Positions 1 through 11,073 of a stretch of 64,000 nt of DNA are shown here, piece after piece; position 1 is the stretch's first letter; the number at the start of each line of letters is the position of its first letter. Location: assembly GCA_030848705.1 (NCBI GenBank), contig CM061245.1, positions 70,977,564 through 71,041,563 of the forward strand, read 5' to 3'. The DNA comes from Heracleum sosnowskyi (lineage: Eukaryota > Streptophyta > Magnoliopsida > Apiales > Apiaceae). The notes under the pieces are model-generated. The model saw only the letters and a program-made list of their open reading frames with translations. It ran no database searches and was not told where the DNA came from. The position numbers and the translations under genes were made by a program.

Positions 1-567
1 AGAAGGGGGGTTGAATACAATTGTATAAGATTCTCGACTTAATAAGATATGAATCACAAATATGAAAGAATGATAACAGCTTTATTAAATCTGATATAAA
101 ACTGTTACAAACTCTCTCAAGAAATTCTGTGTTCTTGAGAGCTGCTAGGATACAAAAACTCTCTTAAGAAATTCTGTGTTCTTGAGAGCTTCTAGATTAC
201 AAAAATACTCAAGTGTTTCAATCTCGTTCTCGGTCTCGTTTATAAATCGAAACCTAAACCTGTGTTTATATACTACACAGTTTCTCTATCAATGATAAGT
301 CCTAATCAATTACAAAGATTGAAACCTATCCTTAATCGATAGCTACATTACTACAAACCAGGAACCGACATAATAATCTTCCTTATTTAACTAGACTCCA
401 AATATAACTCGAAGTAGGAATCCTGATCAGCTTCCAGTCCTGATGATCAATCCTGACCCCAGTCCTGATATTCATTCTGATCCTGACGACCATACAATCC
501 TGATGATGTCAACAATCCTGATCAGTTGAAGTCTAGTTCTTGACGATCATTGAATCCTGATCTAACA
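1..567 (-). repeat. 3' LTR of element 1 (outer end outside window)
   Basis: This block matches 4897-5426 over nearly its whole length. On the minus strand it begins TGTTAGATCAGG at 567. It carries an extra copy of a segment of about 45 bp (around 113-195) that is single in the other LTR. A TATA box sits at about 263-272 on the minus strand, between CTGTGT and ACACAG arms (260-280). Eight copies of TCCTGA lie within 421-560. Confidence 0.88.
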
Positions 568-2479
568 CTATTCTTTGGTCTTGGCACCAGTTTCTAGACT
601 TCATTCCTTTCAAAATCATTCAATTCTTTTTGCATTGTAGTAACCCAATCAGCATCTTTGAGTGCATCTTCAACTTTCTTAGGCTCCTCCTTTGATAGAA
701 AGTTGTGATATAAACATTCATTCTGAGTGGCACTTCTTGTCTGAACAACTGCATCAGGATCTCCAATTATCAAATCAGGAGTATGGCTTGCAGTCCATTT
801 CCTTGCTGGTGTTAAGTCATTCCTTGATGTAGATGCTCCCCCTGGATTGGTGTTATCTTGGTTAGAAGAATTTGCTTCAGTAGAGAAGCTCCCCCTGAAT
901 TAGTGATATTTCCTCCTGATGGATTATCAGGATTGTCACTTGAATCAGTATCTGAAGAATTTTGTCCTGATGATTGAGTTGACTCTGAATTTGTAGTAGA
1001 TTGTTGTTGCTCCCCCTCAAAATTTGCACTACTAGATGTATCACCACTATTTGTATCGTCAGAATTAGTACCATCAGTATTTGGTGCTTCATCAGGATTT
1101 GGAGTATCATCAGGATTTGATGAGTCATCAGGATTTGGTGACCCATCAGTATCTGATAAATTGTCAGGATCTGATTCATGTTCTTCAGGTTCTTTGGTAG
1201 CTTCATTTTTAAAAATCAATCTATCATGTGAGTCTTCATTCAATCCAATAATCTTCTTATCATCAAAAGATACGTGTATTGACTCTATGACAGTCCTTGT
1301 TCTCAAGTTAAAAACTCTGAAAGCTCTAGAGGCTGGATATCCAATAAAAATTCCTTCACCAGCCTTAGTTTCAAACTTTCCTAGCTTTTCAGGATGAGTT
1401 CTGAGAACAAAACATTTACAGCCAAACACATGCAAATGCTTCAAACTTGGTTTCTTCTCCTTGAGCGTTTGATATGGAGTTACACCATGTCTGTTTATCA
1501 ATGTGAGATTTTGTGTATAGCATGCTGTGTTGACTGCTTCTGCCCAGAAATATGTAGGCAATTTAGCTTCTTCCAACATAATTCTGCCAGCATCAATAAG
1601 AGTTCTATTTTTCCTTTCTACTACTCCATTTTGCTGGGGTGTGCCAGGAGCAGAGAATTGTTGAATAATTCCTTTGTATTTGCAGAACTCTTCCATCTTT
1701 GAATTCTTGAATCCAGTACCATTATCACTTCTCAGAATCTTGACTTTGTACTTTGTGCCTGTCTCAATCATTCTCACATGATCAAACAGTATTTCTGGAG
1801 TCTCTTCTTTTCTCTGCAGGAAATACACCCATGTGAATCTAGAGTATTCATCAACAATTACAAAAGTGTACCTTTTCTTACTGATGGACATTATGTTGAC
1901 TGGTCCAAATAGATCAAGATGTAACATGTGATATGGTTCACCAATAGAGGATTCAGATTTACTCTTGAATGATGTCCTTCTCTGTTTAGCCTTTTGATAA
2001 GCATCACAAAGTCCATCAGGAGTATACAAAGCTTTAGGTAATCCTCTCACTAAATCTTTCTTAACCAACTCATCTACTGATGCTTTACTGATAAGACAAG
2101 TAGGAGAGCCATCAGTATTTGATTGAATGTTGGCTTCATAAATGTTACCATGCATGTAGCCAGTCAATGCTATCTTTCTTGTTTCTTTGCTGACTACTTC
2201 ATAATGTGTGGAATCGAAGTTGACATGATAACCTCTGTCAGTGATTTGACTAATACTCAACAGATTGTGTTTTAGTCCTTTCACTAGAGCTACTTTTTCA
2301 ATGATGACATTTCCAATGATTATATTGCCATATCCCAAAGTTTGTCCAATGTTTCCATCTCCATAAGACACAGTTGGGCCAGCTTTTTCCTCATATTCTG
2401 ATAACAGGGCTTTGTTTTCAGTCATGTGCACAGAACATCTATTATCCATGACTAACACATTTTTCTTTTTACCCTGCAA
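568..2479 (-). pseudogene. Element 1 pol: degenerate protease, integrase and truncated RT
   Basis: The frame is open from the CAG codon near 2478 down to about 812. Further RT codons can be read to 568. The protease active site, normally DSG in a WYLDSGCSRHM context, reads MDNRCSVHM, so the catalytic Ser-Gly is lost. The GAG-pre-integrase/HHCC zinc region lacks the WLWHKKLSHLNF segment, and one Cys of CDACQK is Tyr. The integrase core is recognisable (LDLFGPV, RSDNGTGFKN, PQQNGVVERKNRT), with the two Asp and the Glu in place. The following acidic Asn-Pro-Asp-rich spacer is built from a repeated DNA word. RT stops within its first 50 or so codons (MQKELNDFERNEV and KLVPRPKN, with a stop codon between them), directly at the LTR. 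Confidence 0.85.
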
Positions 2480-2495
2480 TCAGAATGTCAAAACA

Positions 2496-4801
2496 CTAGT
2501 TAGAATGTTTAGGAACCCACACTTGTTGGGTTCATTTTCCATGCATTTTATTAATTTTAGCAGCAGAAGACTTTCTGATTTTAGCAGTCCTGACAGGATT
2601 AACTCCATCAGGATTTGCTTTGTCAGTATCAGTATTAACAAAAGCATGCTTCACTTTGACATTCTTAATGCTACCAGAATTTGCAATATTATTAAACTTA
2701 GGTAATGGATCATAAAAGTTATAGTACAAATCATGGTATTCTTCACATGTATAAATAGAATGTCATTTACTACCACAATGAAAACAAGAATTCTGTGGTT
2801 TAAAAAATACTGATCTATTCCTAACATCAGACCTAGGAATTTCAGTAACCTTCTTTTTACTCTTTCTGCAATCAATAGCAAGATGATTAGAGTTACCACG
2901 GGTAAAGCAACATTTTCTAGGTGCATTTGGGACATATTTATAACCATTTACTTTATTAATCCCAATTTTACCATTCCTGTTTCTTTTAACAATAGGTTCC
3001 CTCTTGTTATCTGTAACCTCACAGATTATATCCTTGAGTTGTTTCTGAGACAGTAAACCTACATTCTTAGTCATTTTACTCAAGACAGGTTTAGACTTAA
3101 CAACTTTAACACTTTGAACAGAAGTAGATCCCTTTTCAAAAGTTGAATTGGAATCCTTACCAAAAACAAAATTAACAAGAGTAATCTTAGATTTGGTTTT
3201 GTCTATAACATGTCTATAGGTTTTTGGACTAACTGTCTCATCAACAACAATTTTCTCTTTCAATTTCTTATCTTCATCTGACTTATACCCTAGACACTCT
3301 TTCCACTTCTTAGAGGTATTAATCTCATGAAATTTTCTACCAGAATCTGTCCAAGTTCTGATTTTCTCATTAGCATATTCAAGTTCCTTTTCAAGAGTAG
3401 TACATTTAAATTTCATCTCTAAGTGCATGTGTTTAGTATTATCACATTCTTTCTGTACTTCTTTCATAAAAGAAAATTCAGCTTCTAGATGCTCATTCCT
3501 TTTCCTAAGTTCAGACATCTCAGATAAGATTCTAGCATTTTCAGCAGTTTGACTTCTAAAGCTAATATGCAATGACTTTAGAAAACGTCTTAACTCAGAA
3601 GCATTATCAGAATCAAAATCAAAAACAATATTTGATACCTTTTCATCAAGAGCGGCAGTTTCATCAGTATTGGCCATTAGGGCATAGTTGACCACCTCAG
3701 TGTCAGATTCTGAGGAAGAGTCCATACAGTCCTTGCTTGATGTGATGAGTGCTTTTGTCTTCTTGCACTCTGTAGCAAAGTGTCCCATACCATTACACTT
3801 GTAGCATCTAACCTTTGACTTGTCAAATTTGCTACCCTTGCTGTCCTTTTTTATGTATTTGTCTTTGTTAGTATTGAAGGTCCTTTTCTGGAAGTTGCCT
3901 TGTCTTCTTGCCTTCCTGAACTTCATCTTTTTGAAGCCTCTGACTATCATAGCAACCATCTCTTCCATGTCTGAGTCAGTTGAATCATCATCAGTATTGG
4001 CATGCCATCAGTATCTGATGATGAATCATCAGAATCTGACTCCACCATTCTTAATTTCCTTCTCGAGACCTCCACAGCTTTTCCTTTTGATTTAGCCTCT
4101 ACATTCAAGGCAATAGACTTTGCCTTGTTGCTTCTCTTATTCTTTCTCTGTTGAACCTCAAGATCATGGGTTCTTAGCATTCCATAGACTTCATCAAGAG
4201 ACACAATGTTGAGATCATACTGATGTCTAATGATCGAGGTTTGAGTATCCCATTCTTCTGGTAAAGCTCTCAGAAACTTGGTATTTGAATATTCAGAAAC
4301 ATATTCCTTGCTAACTAAAGATAGATTATTCAGAAGTGTCAGAAATCTATCATATAAATCAGTCAAGCTCTCATCAGGTCAAGCATCGAATTGTTCATAT
4401 TCTTGAATCAAAAGAGCCCTTCTGTTTTTCTAGACAGATGCAGATCCCTGGCATTGAGTTTCCAAAGTGTCCCAAATTTCTTTTGCAAACTTGCATGCAA
4501 TCACTCTGTTGGATATGACAGCATCAAGACTATTGTGCAGGATATTCTTTATCTTTGCATCCCTGAGTACATGAGCCTTTTCTTTTGGAGTCCATTCACT
4601 CTTGGCCTTGACCACATAGTGTTCAGGTACAGTTTCTGTTCGTCCTATAATTCTGGTAGGAATATATGGTCCATCACGAATCCTGTCCAAATAGTCAGGA
4701 TCCATAGCCTCCAAGTACATCAACATCTTTACTTTCCATGTTGGATATTCTGATTTCTTCAGGATGGGAATCTTCATGCTTTCATACTTGGTTGTCGACA
4801 T
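2496..4801 (-). pseudogene. Element 1 gag, broken by stops and a frameshift
   Basis: Gag starts at ATG 4799-4801 (MSTTKYESMKIPILKKSEYP), about 35 bases after the primer site. The capsid-like part has WKVKMLMYLEAMD and, past stops at 4430 and just beyond, ALLIQEYEQFD and LTDLYDRF. A frameshift lies near 4000. The zinc knuckle CYKCNGMGHFATEC fits CX2CX4HX4C and is followed by a long Lys/Glu-rich, probably coiled-coil stretch typical of Sirevirus Gag. Two further Cys/His clusters (CCFTRGNSNHLAIDC and CFHCGSK) follow. A TGA at 2763 replaces an expected Trp. The reading ends with WVPKHSN and a stop at 2496, as in the other two gag genes here (WVPKPT, WVPKST). Confidence 0.82.
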
Positions 4802-4836
4802 CTTAGATCGTATCTGATTCAAATTTAAATCAGTTT

Positions 4837-4848
4837 GCTCTGATACCA
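4837..4848 (-). other. Primer binding site of element 1 (tRNA-iMet type)
   Basis: The minus strand reads TGGTATCAGAGC, the complement of the plant initiator tRNA-Met 3' end and the usual primer site of Ty1/copia elements. It lies two bases inside the end of the 5' LTR (4851). Confidence 0.9.
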
Positions 4849-4850
4849 AT

Positions 4851-5426
4851 TGTTGCCCAGTAAATAACAATTGTAGAAGGGGGGTTGAATACAATTGTAG
4901 AAGGGGGGTTGAATACAATTGTATAAGATTCTCGACTTTTCATAAACACAAATATGAAGAATTACAGTTTTATTAAATCTGTTATAAAACTGTTACAAAA
5001 CTCTCTCAAGAAATTCTGAGTTCTTAAGAGCTTCAAGGTTACAAAAATACTCATGTATGTGATCCATATAAATCGAAACCTAAACTGTGTTTATATACTA
5101 CACAGCTTCTCTATCAATTACATGATAAGTCCTAATCAATTACAAAGATTGAAACCTATCCTAAATTCATAGCTTCATAACTATAAATAAGGAACCGAAA
5201 AAACAAACTTCCTTATTTAACTAGACTCCAAATATAACTCTAAGTAAGAATCCTGATCAGCTTCCAGTCCTGATGATCAATCCTGATCCCAGTCCTGATG
5301 TAGATCCTGATGATAATCCTGATACTGACGCTTGAGCAAATATTGATGACCATGCAATACTGATGACGTCAGCAATCCTGATCAGTTGAGTCTAGATCCT
5401 GACGATCATTGAATCCTGATCTAACA
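4851..5426 (-). repeat. 5' LTR of element 1
   Basis: On the minus strand it runs from TGTTAG at 5426 to the CA next to the primer site. It has a TATA box at about 5089-5098 inside CTGTGT/ACACAG arms (5085-5105). TCCTGA copies fill 5250-5420. A 25-bp piece at the LTR end is present twice in tandem (from 4872 and from 4897); the left LTR shows only one copy before it runs off the window. Confidence 0.88.
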
Positions 5427-6579
5427 AAAACAATCACTAAACATCCACCAAAACCAAAGATTCAATCCTTCACTTAACTAACATAAACTAACACCAAACT
5501 AATCATAATAATCAAAGTATAACTAAAGGTTTCAGATGTTTATACCTTCCTTGATGCTTGGTATACAGTAACAATAGCTTAACAATCCTTTCTTGAGCTT
5601 TATACAACCTTAGCTTGCTTAAACTTCAAAAACAAAATCAAGAACACCAAAAATTACTATTCAAAACACTATTAATGCTCATCTTAAAATCAAGATTTGA
5701 TGATGATAACCTTAATGAATGATGATAGGATTTTGAGGATACCTTAGTTTAGAATTATAGGAACTTTTGAATCCATCCTTGCATTATTTGGTGGAGGCTA
5801 GCTTGTAGAAAAATTTTCTAATCTTTTGGATGAAGAAATGGCTGAATGTAGTTGTTCTTGGTGTTGGTGGTTTTACTTTTGATTTCTATTTCTTTGCCTT
5901 AATAAAACTCAAGTAATACTTCTAATTACTTGTGGTTAGAATGCTATTTAGTCAGCCAAGGACACTTGTCAAGCATTTGATGATTACTTGAACTAAAATG
6001 GTGACAAGGTGGTGATTTTACACCTTGTCATCACTAAACCACTTCTCTTATTCTACTTGGTTTCACATGGATGCTCTTATATGTTGCGCTTGATGATATT
6101 GCATGGTACTAATCCTTTTGTTAGTGTTTAATCCGTAATCCGTTATGCTTTCGCTTTGTCGCTTAATCTCGTTATAAGTTCGAGTGATTTCGAAAACGTT
6201 TTGTTGCACTAATGCTAGGGGATATTCCCTTGATCTTTTATTGCCTTGGTTTAATATTTGATCATGGATTTTCTTGTTTTATTTACTCTCCCATAAAGAT
6301 CAATTAATAAATCCTTGACTGTTCGATGAATAGTGGAATAAAATTAAAGTTGGAATGTTCGGATTCTGATCGCATTTACATTCACTTATTCCCCACACAC
6401 ATCAATAATATAACTTCGAAATATCCATTCCATGTCTCGTATATATGGTGGTCTAAAAAATTTCTTAGTCAGCAAAATTCACCATTCATCAAGGTTTCAA
6501 AATATTTCAAAATTTAGGGTTATTACAAATGTCATATACCACCAAAATGCCAAAGATGTGGCAAGACAGGACATGTTTC
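5427..6579. other. Remnant between elements 1 and 2: possible gypsy LTR and zinc-knuckle scrap
   Basis: No intact gene is present. On the minus strand the sequence starting at 6527 reads TGTAATAACCC, like the TGTAGTAACCC start of the gypsy-like LTRs at 10579 and 14461, so 5427-6527 may be a reversed LTR. I could not define its other end. At 6528-6580 the plus strand can be read as a CX2CX4H zinc-knuckle start (Cys codons at 6548-6550 and 6557-6559, His at 6572-6574), cut by the insertion of element 2 at 6580. This suggests an older gag gene as the target, but the stretch is short. Confidence 0.4.
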
Positions 6580-7604
6580 TGTTAGGAACTATGTTGTTTC
6601 TTGATGATAACTAAACTAACTTAGTGAAAATTGTATAAGTAAAAATGTAGCCTTCAACAGATAGCATGTGTCTGCGGTATCCGTAGAAGGGTAGTTTATC
6701 TACGGATAAGACTCAATGTAACATGCTTGTGTATTTTTGATGTAGAAGTTGGAGTATTAGTTTTAGGCTGAATAAGTCATGTTGACTGTTAATAGATATG
6801 TAGAATAGGGAGGCTAATTGTAAATAGACTATGCCTTGTTATTTTACATAAGTGAAATTGATTGTCTACGGATAGCAGTACTAGCCTTCTACGGATGTGG
6901 TCAAAACACTGTCTACGGATAGCAGTACTAGCCTTCTACGGATGTGGTCAAAATACTCTTAACGGATGCAGCTCAAATAACCTCTACGGATGCAATCTAT
7001 ACTTTGTGAAAATGACAGTTCTAACAGAGCACATGGGTTGACAGATTTCAAAGAGCATGGAAACCAGTATTTCTGGTAAACTCACGAGAAGAAGAAGAAT
7101 TATGTTTTGTCTGGTCAGTTGCAGCAATATCATGAACGATAATCAGCCAAAAAGGGCAAGCTACCAACACAAGGACCACTACTCGGGATGGAGAAGCAAG
7201 GATTTTGGACAGAGTTACTTTTTGTATTTTTAGCTGTTCGAAATATCTTGTAAACTTGGGTTATATAACCAAGTGTAGAACTATTTTAGATCTCAAGAAA
7301 TCAGTTAGGCAATTTAGAGAGCACAAGGCAATATCACTTGTAAATTGTTGAAGCTAGAATAGTGTGTATGCAGCTGTGTGTTTATTCATAAACATCACGG
7401 AGATTTCTTCTAATAAAAATCTCTCAGGTGGATCAATCAATCCACCTGAATTTTTAATTCTTGTGTTAGCTTTATTTTGTTTGTTTTTCTGTTCTTGAAT
7501 TTACTATCATATCTTTTCTGTCAAGAACTAAAGAAATTTCTAAAGATTGTATTCAACTCCCCACCCCCCCTTCTACAATCTTGATTCATTGTCTAGGAAT
7601 AACA
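6580..7604 (+). repeat. 5' LTR of element 2
   Basis: The LTR runs from TGTTAGG to AACA, 1025 bp, almost the same length as the LTR of element 3 (1021 bp). It holds at least six exact or near-exact TCTACGGAT words between 6679 and 6991, including a segment of about 47 bp repeated twice (from about 6865). The TATA box sits inside CTTGG/CCAAG arms (7255-7273). The end is TTGTATTCAACTCCCC followed by a C-run and CTTCTACA. Confidence 0.85.
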
Positions 7605-7606
7605 AT

Positions 7607-7617
7607 TGCTATCAGAG
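7607..7617 (+). other. Degenerate primer binding site of element 2
   Basis: TGCTATCAGAG lies two bases after the LTR end. It differs by one base from TGGTATCAGAG of the intact primer sites in elements 1 and 3. Confidence 0.7.
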
Positions 7618-7665
7618 AAAACTTCTAACATACAAGAAGTTTAAATATCAAAAGACATCAGAATC

Positions 7666-10078
7666 ATGGGTCAGAAGGATTATGAAGTTAAAATACCAGT
7701 TCTTGATAGAGAAAATTACTTTCACTGGGAAGTAAAGATGCGTTTACATCTTATGTCTATGGATGAAGGATATGTAGAATGCATCGATCATGGTCCTCAT
7801 GTTCCAATGAAGCCAAACACCTCAATAGCTCAAGCACCTGCAGGAACCCCAAACACCATTCCAAAGTCACCTTCAGAATGGACTCCTGAAGACATCATTG
7901 TCGTTCACAAAGACAAAAAGACCATGAATATTTTGTTCAATGGTCTTGATTTTGACATGTTTGACAATGTTATTAATTGTTCTACAGCCAAGGAGATTTG
8001 GGATACTGTCCAAACTATTTGTGAAGGGACTCAGCAAGTCAGAGAAAACAAGATGTAGCTCCTCATACAACAGTATGAACACTTTCATTTTAAGAGTGGA
8101 GAATCTTTGAATGATACTTTTAGTAGATTTCAAAAATTGATGAATGGATTGAAGTTGTATGGGAGGGTGTATCAAATCAAATATTCAAATCTTAAATTTC
8201 TCAGAGCCTTGCCAAAGGAGTGGAAGCCTATGACTGTTTCCTTGAGAAACACTCAAGAGTACAAGGATTTTACTCTTGAAAGGCTGGAAATGGAGCAGGA
8301 TGAGGAAATTGAGAAGGTCTAGAAGAAAACTGGATATGTTGCCTTAGTAGCAAGTGTTAACAAGGCCGATGACATGAAGGAAGAAACTCTTGAAGCTACA
8401 CCAAGCCCGAGTGCATGTGAAGGTAGGACTGAATCAAGAAAATGCAAGGGAAAGATGATTGAAGAAAGTGAGCCCTCTACCCAAGATGAAATGGATGAGC
8501 TAGATGAACATTTAGCTTTTCTGTTAAGAAAATTCTCAAAGCTCAAGTTCAAGAGAAACCCTGAGGTGACCAAGCCATTCAGAAAGGACTTTCAATCAAG
8601 CAAGAACTATGTTGAAAGGTCCAAATTTAAATGTTTCAATTGTGGAATGGGAGGACACTTTGCCAATGAATGCAAAAGACCAAAAGCTGAGAAGAGTGAC
8701 AGGAAGTTTGAGCCTGTTGATTATAAGCAGAAATACTTTGATCTTCTCAAGCAAAAGGGAAGAGCATTCATAACTCAGGACTATGACTGGGCTGATGATG
8801 GGAATGATTCTGAAGAGGACACTAAGTTTGTAAACATTGCACTAATGGTTGATTCAAGTGAGCAGGAGGCCAGTTCATCAACCAATCAGGTAATTACTAC
8901 CAACCTCACTGAGCTTTCTACAGAGGAATGCAATAATGCAATTAATGATATGTCTACTGAATTGTACCATATGCGTATTTCTCTTAAATCACTTACAAAA
9001 GAAAACACTAGGATTAAAGATGCTAATTAGTTTTTAAGTGATAGAAATGTTGTTCTGGAAACTCAATTTATTGAGTTTGAGAAAATGAGGTTAGAGTGTC
9101 AAGTTGCCAAGGATGAACTACTAGCTGTACTAAAAAGAGAAGAAATTCTCAAAGCACAGTTAGCTAAAAAAACAGGAAACAATTTCTAGATGGACTGATT
9201 CCAGGAAGGTTGCCACAAACATAATTAAGGCTCAAGGTGTGGATACATTCTACAAGGAATCAGTAGGAAAAGAAAAAGAGAAACTAGATGTTAAGAATCT
9301 AGGAGATGATGATACTTCTACGGATAGTGACCATCCGTTGATAGGTAACTCATCAACGGATGAGACATGTCCAAATAAATGTACATTAAGTGTCAGTAAA
9401 GAAAAACTTGAGAAACTGAACAAAATGTATGGTCCAACCAGCAAAAATTTTGTTCAGGGAGACTGTAGAAAAACCAAAACTAAGGATGTCAACATAGGTC
9501 ACTTGTCCAACAAGCAATTGAAGGACAAGTTAGAGAACATAGAGGTCAAGGCTGAGGTTAAAAAGAAAAAGAACAGAAATGGTAAGGTAGGGATTAATAA
9601 GCACAACAACTACACACTTGGCAAGTATGCTCCTAGGAAAACTTGTGTAAAGTGTGGTAGTGTTAATCATTTGTCTACCAACTGCAAAGCTGTTAAGAAT
9701 TTATCTGTTCAAATGCCATTGCATGTACCCAATGTGCTTATGCCTGTTATGCACAACATGTTTGCACATAATGATCATGCATCAAATTTGTATGTTAATA
9801 TGCCATTTGCTCCAAATCCTTATATGAATGCATTCACAATGCCACAAATGACATGGAGCATGCCACACATGAACACTATGTATGCACAGCATCCTCAAAT
9901 GCCTGCATCAAACATGTATGCATATGAACATTCTCAAAATGTTGTCTCTCAGAGGTCAACACCCAGGGTCAAGGTTGATTTAACTCAACCTGAGATTAAG
10001 GTGCAAAATGACAAGAAAGACAGAGTAAAGGATAACAAGACAGGACCCAAGGAAACTTGGGTACCAAAATCAACTTGA
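7666..10078 (+). pseudogene. Element 2 gag, several nonsense codons
   Basis: The start ATG at 7666 gives MGQKDYEVKIPVLDRENYFHW, matching the element 3 gag start. Frame breaks: TAG at 8056-8058 (expected CAG), an in-frame 27-base deletion near 8285, TAG at 8320-8322 (expected CAG), TAG at 9028-9030, and a further break near 9170-9190. The zinc knuckle CFNCGMGGHFANEC is at about 8634-8675. A coiled-coil-like region (about 8890-9190) and a second Cys/His cluster (CVKCGSVNHLSTNC, about 9646-9690) follow, then a Met/Pro/Asn-rich tail. The gag ends in WVPKST-stop at 10076-10078. Confidence 0.82.
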
Positions 10079-10079
10079 T

Positions 10080-10578
10080 TTGGTTTTGTTGTGTGCAGGG
10101 AAACAGAAAGAATCTATAGTACCTAGAAAGTGGCTGCTCTAGGCACATAACTGGAGATTCTACCCTACTCACAGAGTTTGTGGAAAAAACTGGCCCTAGC
10201 ATTACCTTTGGAGATGACAGCAAAGGTTACACTAAGGGATATGGCTTAATTTCAAAAGAAAATGTCATCATTGATGAAGTAGCACAAGTTGATGAAGTCA
10301 AGCACAATTTGTTGAGTATCAGTCAACTATGTGATAAAGGTTTTTCAGTTTCATTTAATCAAGGAGCCTGTGTTGTTTCAAACAAAGAAAACAACAATGT
10401 GGTGTTGACAGACCACATAAGAGGAAATGTATATATAGCTGACTTCAACTCAACAAGTTCAGATTCAATCACTTGTCTTCTGAGTTCTAAGTAAGGCAAG
10501 TAAAGATGAGAGTTGGTTGTGGCACAAAAGGCTGTCACATTTAAATTTCAAATCAATGAAAGATCTGGTAAGAAAAGA
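10080..10578 (+). pseudogene. Element 2 pol start: protease and pre-integrase fragment
   Basis: It opens in the frame one base before gag, from the CAG of TTGTGTGCAGG. The protease motif is degraded: the first Trp codon is TAG and DSG has become ESG, in the context YLESGCSRHITGD. The GAG-pre-integrase region follows (GDDSKGYTKGYGLI, VKHNLLSISQLCDKGF). A frameshift near 10490 precedes WLWHKRLSHLNF. The gypsy-like LTR begins at 10579, so integrase, RT and RNase H are absent. Confidence 0.78.
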
Positions 10579-11073
10579 TGTAGTAACCCGAATTTTCAGG
10601 GTTTATTAATATTATTATTTAAATATTTTATTGTTTTTCTCAAAAGAGGAGGAATGGTATTATGTGTATTTTATTCATCTAAATTTTTTTGTGAAAGCTG
10701 ATTATTTTATCGATATTGTCGAATTGAGTTTGTTTTAGAATTTTGGGGATCGAAACGGTATGTTAGTTGCGCCAAATTTTATCCGATATTTTATTCGAGT
10801 TCAAAGTTTTATTTTGTTTAAATTATGAAAGTATTCCAAAATTTAGTATTTTTACATTTTTGGAAGATTTAGAATATTTAGAAATTTTTGGTATCAAAGT
10901 GGTATTTTATTAGTACCAAAATTTTACCCGGTATCTTATCTGTGCCATATTGGTATTTGGGTGAGTTATAAAAATATTCAAAAATTCAATATTTTTGCAA
11001 TTCTGTAAAATCCGGGCTTTATAAAAAATTTGTGTATAATTATTTCAATTTTTAGAGTAAATAAATGTTTTTA
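10579..11073 (+). repeat. 5' copy of the gypsy-like LTR (shared part)
   Basis: This is the portion alignable to 14461-14958. It is AT-rich with no long open frame beyond a short one present in both copies. The LTR probably extends well past 11073, because a TATAAATAGGGG promoter-like sequence is at 11832-11843. Confidence 0.65.

Larger units (their letters stand above)
1..5426 (-). mobile_element. Element 1: decayed Sirevirus-type Ty1/copia LTR retrotransposon
   Basis: The element reads right to left: 5' LTR (4851-5426), tRNA-iMet-type primer site, gag, protease, integrase, a stub of reverse transcriptase, then the second LTR, whose outer end lies just before the window. The domain order protease-integrase-RT is that of Ty1/copia. 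The large gag with zinc knuckles and the CCCCCCTTCTACA LTR end are shared with the other elements of this window. Most of RT, all of RNase H and the region before the 3' LTR are missing, so the copy cannot move by itself. The outer target-site duplication cannot be tested because the left LTR is cut by the window edge. Confidence 0.9.
6580..10578 (+). mobile_element. Element 2: 5' half of a Sirevirus-type copia element
   Basis: Laid out as 5' LTR, degenerate primer site, gag, then protease and the start of the integrase region. It is cut at 10578 by a gypsy-like element. Its proteins align closely with those of element 3, but its LTR carries TCTACGGAT words instead of TCAACGAA. Most of its nonsense codons are C-to-T or G-to-A changes (two CAG to TAG, one TGG to TAG), as expected from cytosine deamination. 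No continuation beyond the gypsy insertion could be found in the window. Confidence 0.85.
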
